Positions 6,191-7,455 of a DNA stretch of 7,455 bases are shown piece by piece. Position 1 is the stretch's first letter. Each line of letters begins with the position of its first letter. The position numbers were made by a program, and so were the translations under genes. Source of the stretch: Chitinophagaceae bacterium. GTDB lineage: Bacteria; Bacteroidota; Bacteroidia; Chitinophagales; Chitinophagaceae. Below the pieces are notes generated by a model, which saw nothing but the letters and a program-made list of their open reading frames with translations, searched no databases and was not told the origin of the DNA. The stretch is from positions 1 through 7,455 of the forward strand of contig CANHEC010000105.1 in assembly GCA_947459455.1 (NCBI GenBank), written 5' to 3'.

Positions 6191-7375
6191 ATGAACATAT
6201 CCAACACACCGCTTTTAAAAGAAGCAGCCGACTTCTTGCAGATCGAAGATTACGAAATACGCTCGTACTTGGCATCAAAAGGCTACCCAAGCGAAGAAAT
6301 TCAGTCAGACCATAAGTTGACTGACCGGATGTTCTTTGAAGCTTTCAGAAAATTTGTGCCTGACAAACGGCTAATTGGACTAGTCGATAAGAAGCATTCG
6401 AACTACACTTACCCACTGCCAAAACACTTATCCATAATTTATACAGAGCTATATCTGAAAACAGGAAAGCTCAATCTTGGCAACTGCGGCTTGAGAGCAA
6501 TACCTTCTGAGGTAGAAGAATTGCCTTGGCTGGAAGAACTCATTCTGTCAGACAACGCCGAATGGACAAAATCAAATCAAATTATAATCCGCGAAACTTT
6601 CGAAACGGAATCAGAAAGCCTTAACAGACTCTCTACAATATCCCACCACATATCTGCACTGAAACAATTAAAGAAACTAATACTTGCCGGTACTGCAAGC
6701 AACAAATGGGAAATAGAACAAATCGAAAACTTAGAAGAGCTATACCACCTCGAAATCCTTGACCTCTCTTACAATAAAATTAAACATATTACAAATATTA
6801 ACAGGCTCTCTAAGCTGCAACAAATTTATTTATCACACAACGAAGTCACAGCTATTAGTGGTATTGATAAAAACATCAACCTTACGAGATTATATCTCAC
6901 AAATAATAAAGTCCAGAAAATCGAGAACTTACAAAACAACACTTCACTTACCCACCTATTATTAGGGCAGAATTATATTGAAAAGATTCATAACCTATCG
7001 CCACTTGTCGAATTAACCTATCTTGATCTGCATCTAAATCGCATAAATCGAATCGAAAATCTGCATGCGAACAATAAGCTAGAATACATCAGTCTATCTT
7101 TCAACTTCATCAAAAAGATTGAAAACATAGAATACAATTCCTTTTTAAAAACTTTGGATCTAAACAAAAATTCCATAGATCGAATCGAGAATCTAGAGGC
7201 AAATCGATGGTTGGAGACGTTGAATCTGTCTAATAATCGAATCACCAAAATTGAAAATCTCAATTCCCATCAAAGCTTGTCTTTCCTTAAGCTTAGAGCA
7301 AATGAAATGCTAAGTTCAAGTAATAAGTGCAACGGGGAGTTCTCCCTTTCTGGGCGGAGTGAAGCGAAGGCGTAG
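6191..7375 (+). CDS. Leucine-rich repeat (SDS22-like) protein with IF2_N-like N-terminus, probably 3'-truncated
   Basis: A 394-residue protein with no signal peptide, so probably cytoplasmic. Residues 8-55 (LLKEAADFLQIEDYEIRSYLASKG ending in KLTDRMFFEAFRKF, in two halves) resemble the small helical IF2_N domain found at the front of bacterial initiation factor 2. From about residue 90 leucine-rich repeats begin, irregular at first. They are followed by a run of regular 22-residue units of the form LxxLxLxxNxIxxIENLxxxxx (SDS22 type), about eight in a row, up to residue 362. Such arrays are protein-binding scaffolds; no enzymatic domain is visible. The final unit keeps only LSFLKLRANEM (363-373) and then turns into an unrelated tail that reads through a large hairpin, suggesting loss of the original 3' end. 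The start is supported by AAAAAGGAAA just before the ATG. DNA is AT-rich: 16 G/C in the 60 bases 6781-6840 against 44 in 841-900, which fits horizontal acquisition. Confidence 0.8.
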   Translation: MNISNTPLLKEAADFLQIEDYEIRSYLASKGYPSEEIQSDHKLTDRMFFEAFRKFVPDKRLIGLVDKKHSNYTYPLPKHLSIIYTELYLKTGKLNLGNCGLRAIPSEVEELPWLEELILSDNAEWTKSNQIIIRETFETESESLNRLSTISHHISALKQLKKLILAGTASNKWEIEQIENLEELYHLEILDLSYNKIKHITNINRLSKLQQIYLSHNEVTAISGIDKNINLTRLYLTNNKVQKIENLQNNTSLTHLLLGQNYIEKIHNLSPLVELTYLDLHLNRINRIENLHANNKLEYISLSFNFIKKIENIEYNSFLKTLDLNKNSIDRIENLEANRWLETLNLSNNRITKIENLNSHQSLSFLKLRANEMLSSSNKCNGEFSLSGRSEAKA

Positions 7376-7404
7376 CCGAAGCGAAACGGAGCCCAGAAAG
7401 GGAG
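7342..7404. repeat. Perfect 14-bp inverted repeat with a structured 35-base loop
   Basis: The arms CTCCCTTTCTGGGC (7342-7355) and GCCCAGAAAGGGAG (7391-7404) pair perfectly. The 35-base loop contains GAAGCGAA twice in direct orientation (7361-7368 and 7378-7385) around a small GGC-GTA-GCC hairpin (7369-7377). CGGAG also occurs at both ends (7355-7359 and 7387-7391). The last codons of the LRR reading frame lie inside it. There is no T-run after either side, so it does not look like a simple intrinsic terminator. It looks like a dispersed palindromic repeat or small non-autonomous element, but no second copy is present in the window. Confidence 0.6.
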
Positions 7405-7455
7405 GGAGCCGAAAAACTACCTTTGTTATTACCACATGACAAAGAAGTATAATCA

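Noticed and set aside
7342..7404. Hairpin as an intrinsic terminator or integron attC site
   Set aside because: No T-run follows on either strand, and the GTTRRRY/RYYYAAC core-site pair of attC is missing.
7320..7432. GTAATAA (7320-7326) and TTATTAC (7426-7432) as an outer inverted repeat around the hairpin
   Set aside because: Only 7 AT-rich base pairs with no extension on either side; could easily be chance, so not proposed as element ends.

Overview
The window looks like a piece of a Bacteroidota chromosome, most likely a GC-rich member of the Chitinophagaceae or a relative. This is inferred from three things. There are -7 promoter elements close to TAnnTTTG (a perfect one at 5855-5862, a near match at 563-569). 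Shine-Dalgarno sequences are mostly weak or absent. The gene families (DUF4440/NTF2-like secreted protein, GH130 phosphorylase, DUF2071, SDS22-like leucine-rich repeats) are common in that phylum. No rRNA, tRNA, CRISPR array or transposase was seen.

Layout, left to right. (1) 1-543, minus strand: the N-terminus of a short-chain dehydrogenase/reductase (cut by the window edge), preceded in the same direction by a secreted NTF2-like (DUF4440-type) protein. (2) 693-3536, plus strand: a two-gene unit encoding a membrane-anchored diheme cytochrome c of the TsdA (thiosulfate dehydrogenase) family and a Tat-exported SoxB-like metallophosphoesterase. These point to periplasmic thiosulfate or sulfane-sulfur chemistry and are the most interesting part of the window, because none of the usual Sox partners (SoxYZ, SoxAX, SoxCD) lies beside them here. 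(3) 3542-5829, minus strand: a probable three-gene operon, read right to left, of an exported protein of unknown function, a DUF2071/YqjF-like protein and a cytoplasmic GH130 glycoside phosphorylase. Its end meets the end of soxB with only 5 bp between the stop codons.

(4) 5830-6190: a mostly non-coding stretch holding the leftward promoter and the passage from GC-rich to AT-rich DNA. (5) 6191-7375, plus strand: a leucine-rich-repeat protein in clearly AT-rich DNA, with 22-residue SDS22-like repeats and an N-terminal segment resembling the IF2_N helical domain. Its last repeat stops half way, and the end of the reading frame runs into a large perfect hairpin (14-bp arms, 7342-7404) whose loop carries direct repeats. 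This looks like a recently acquired or rearranged accessory segment.

Working model: TsdA would oxidise thiosulfate (or a related sulfane) and pass electrons to a membrane or periplasmic acceptor, while SoxB would hydrolyse a sulfonate group from a carrier. Whether the two act together cannot be decided from this window. The sugar-related operon and the LRR protein appear functionally separate.
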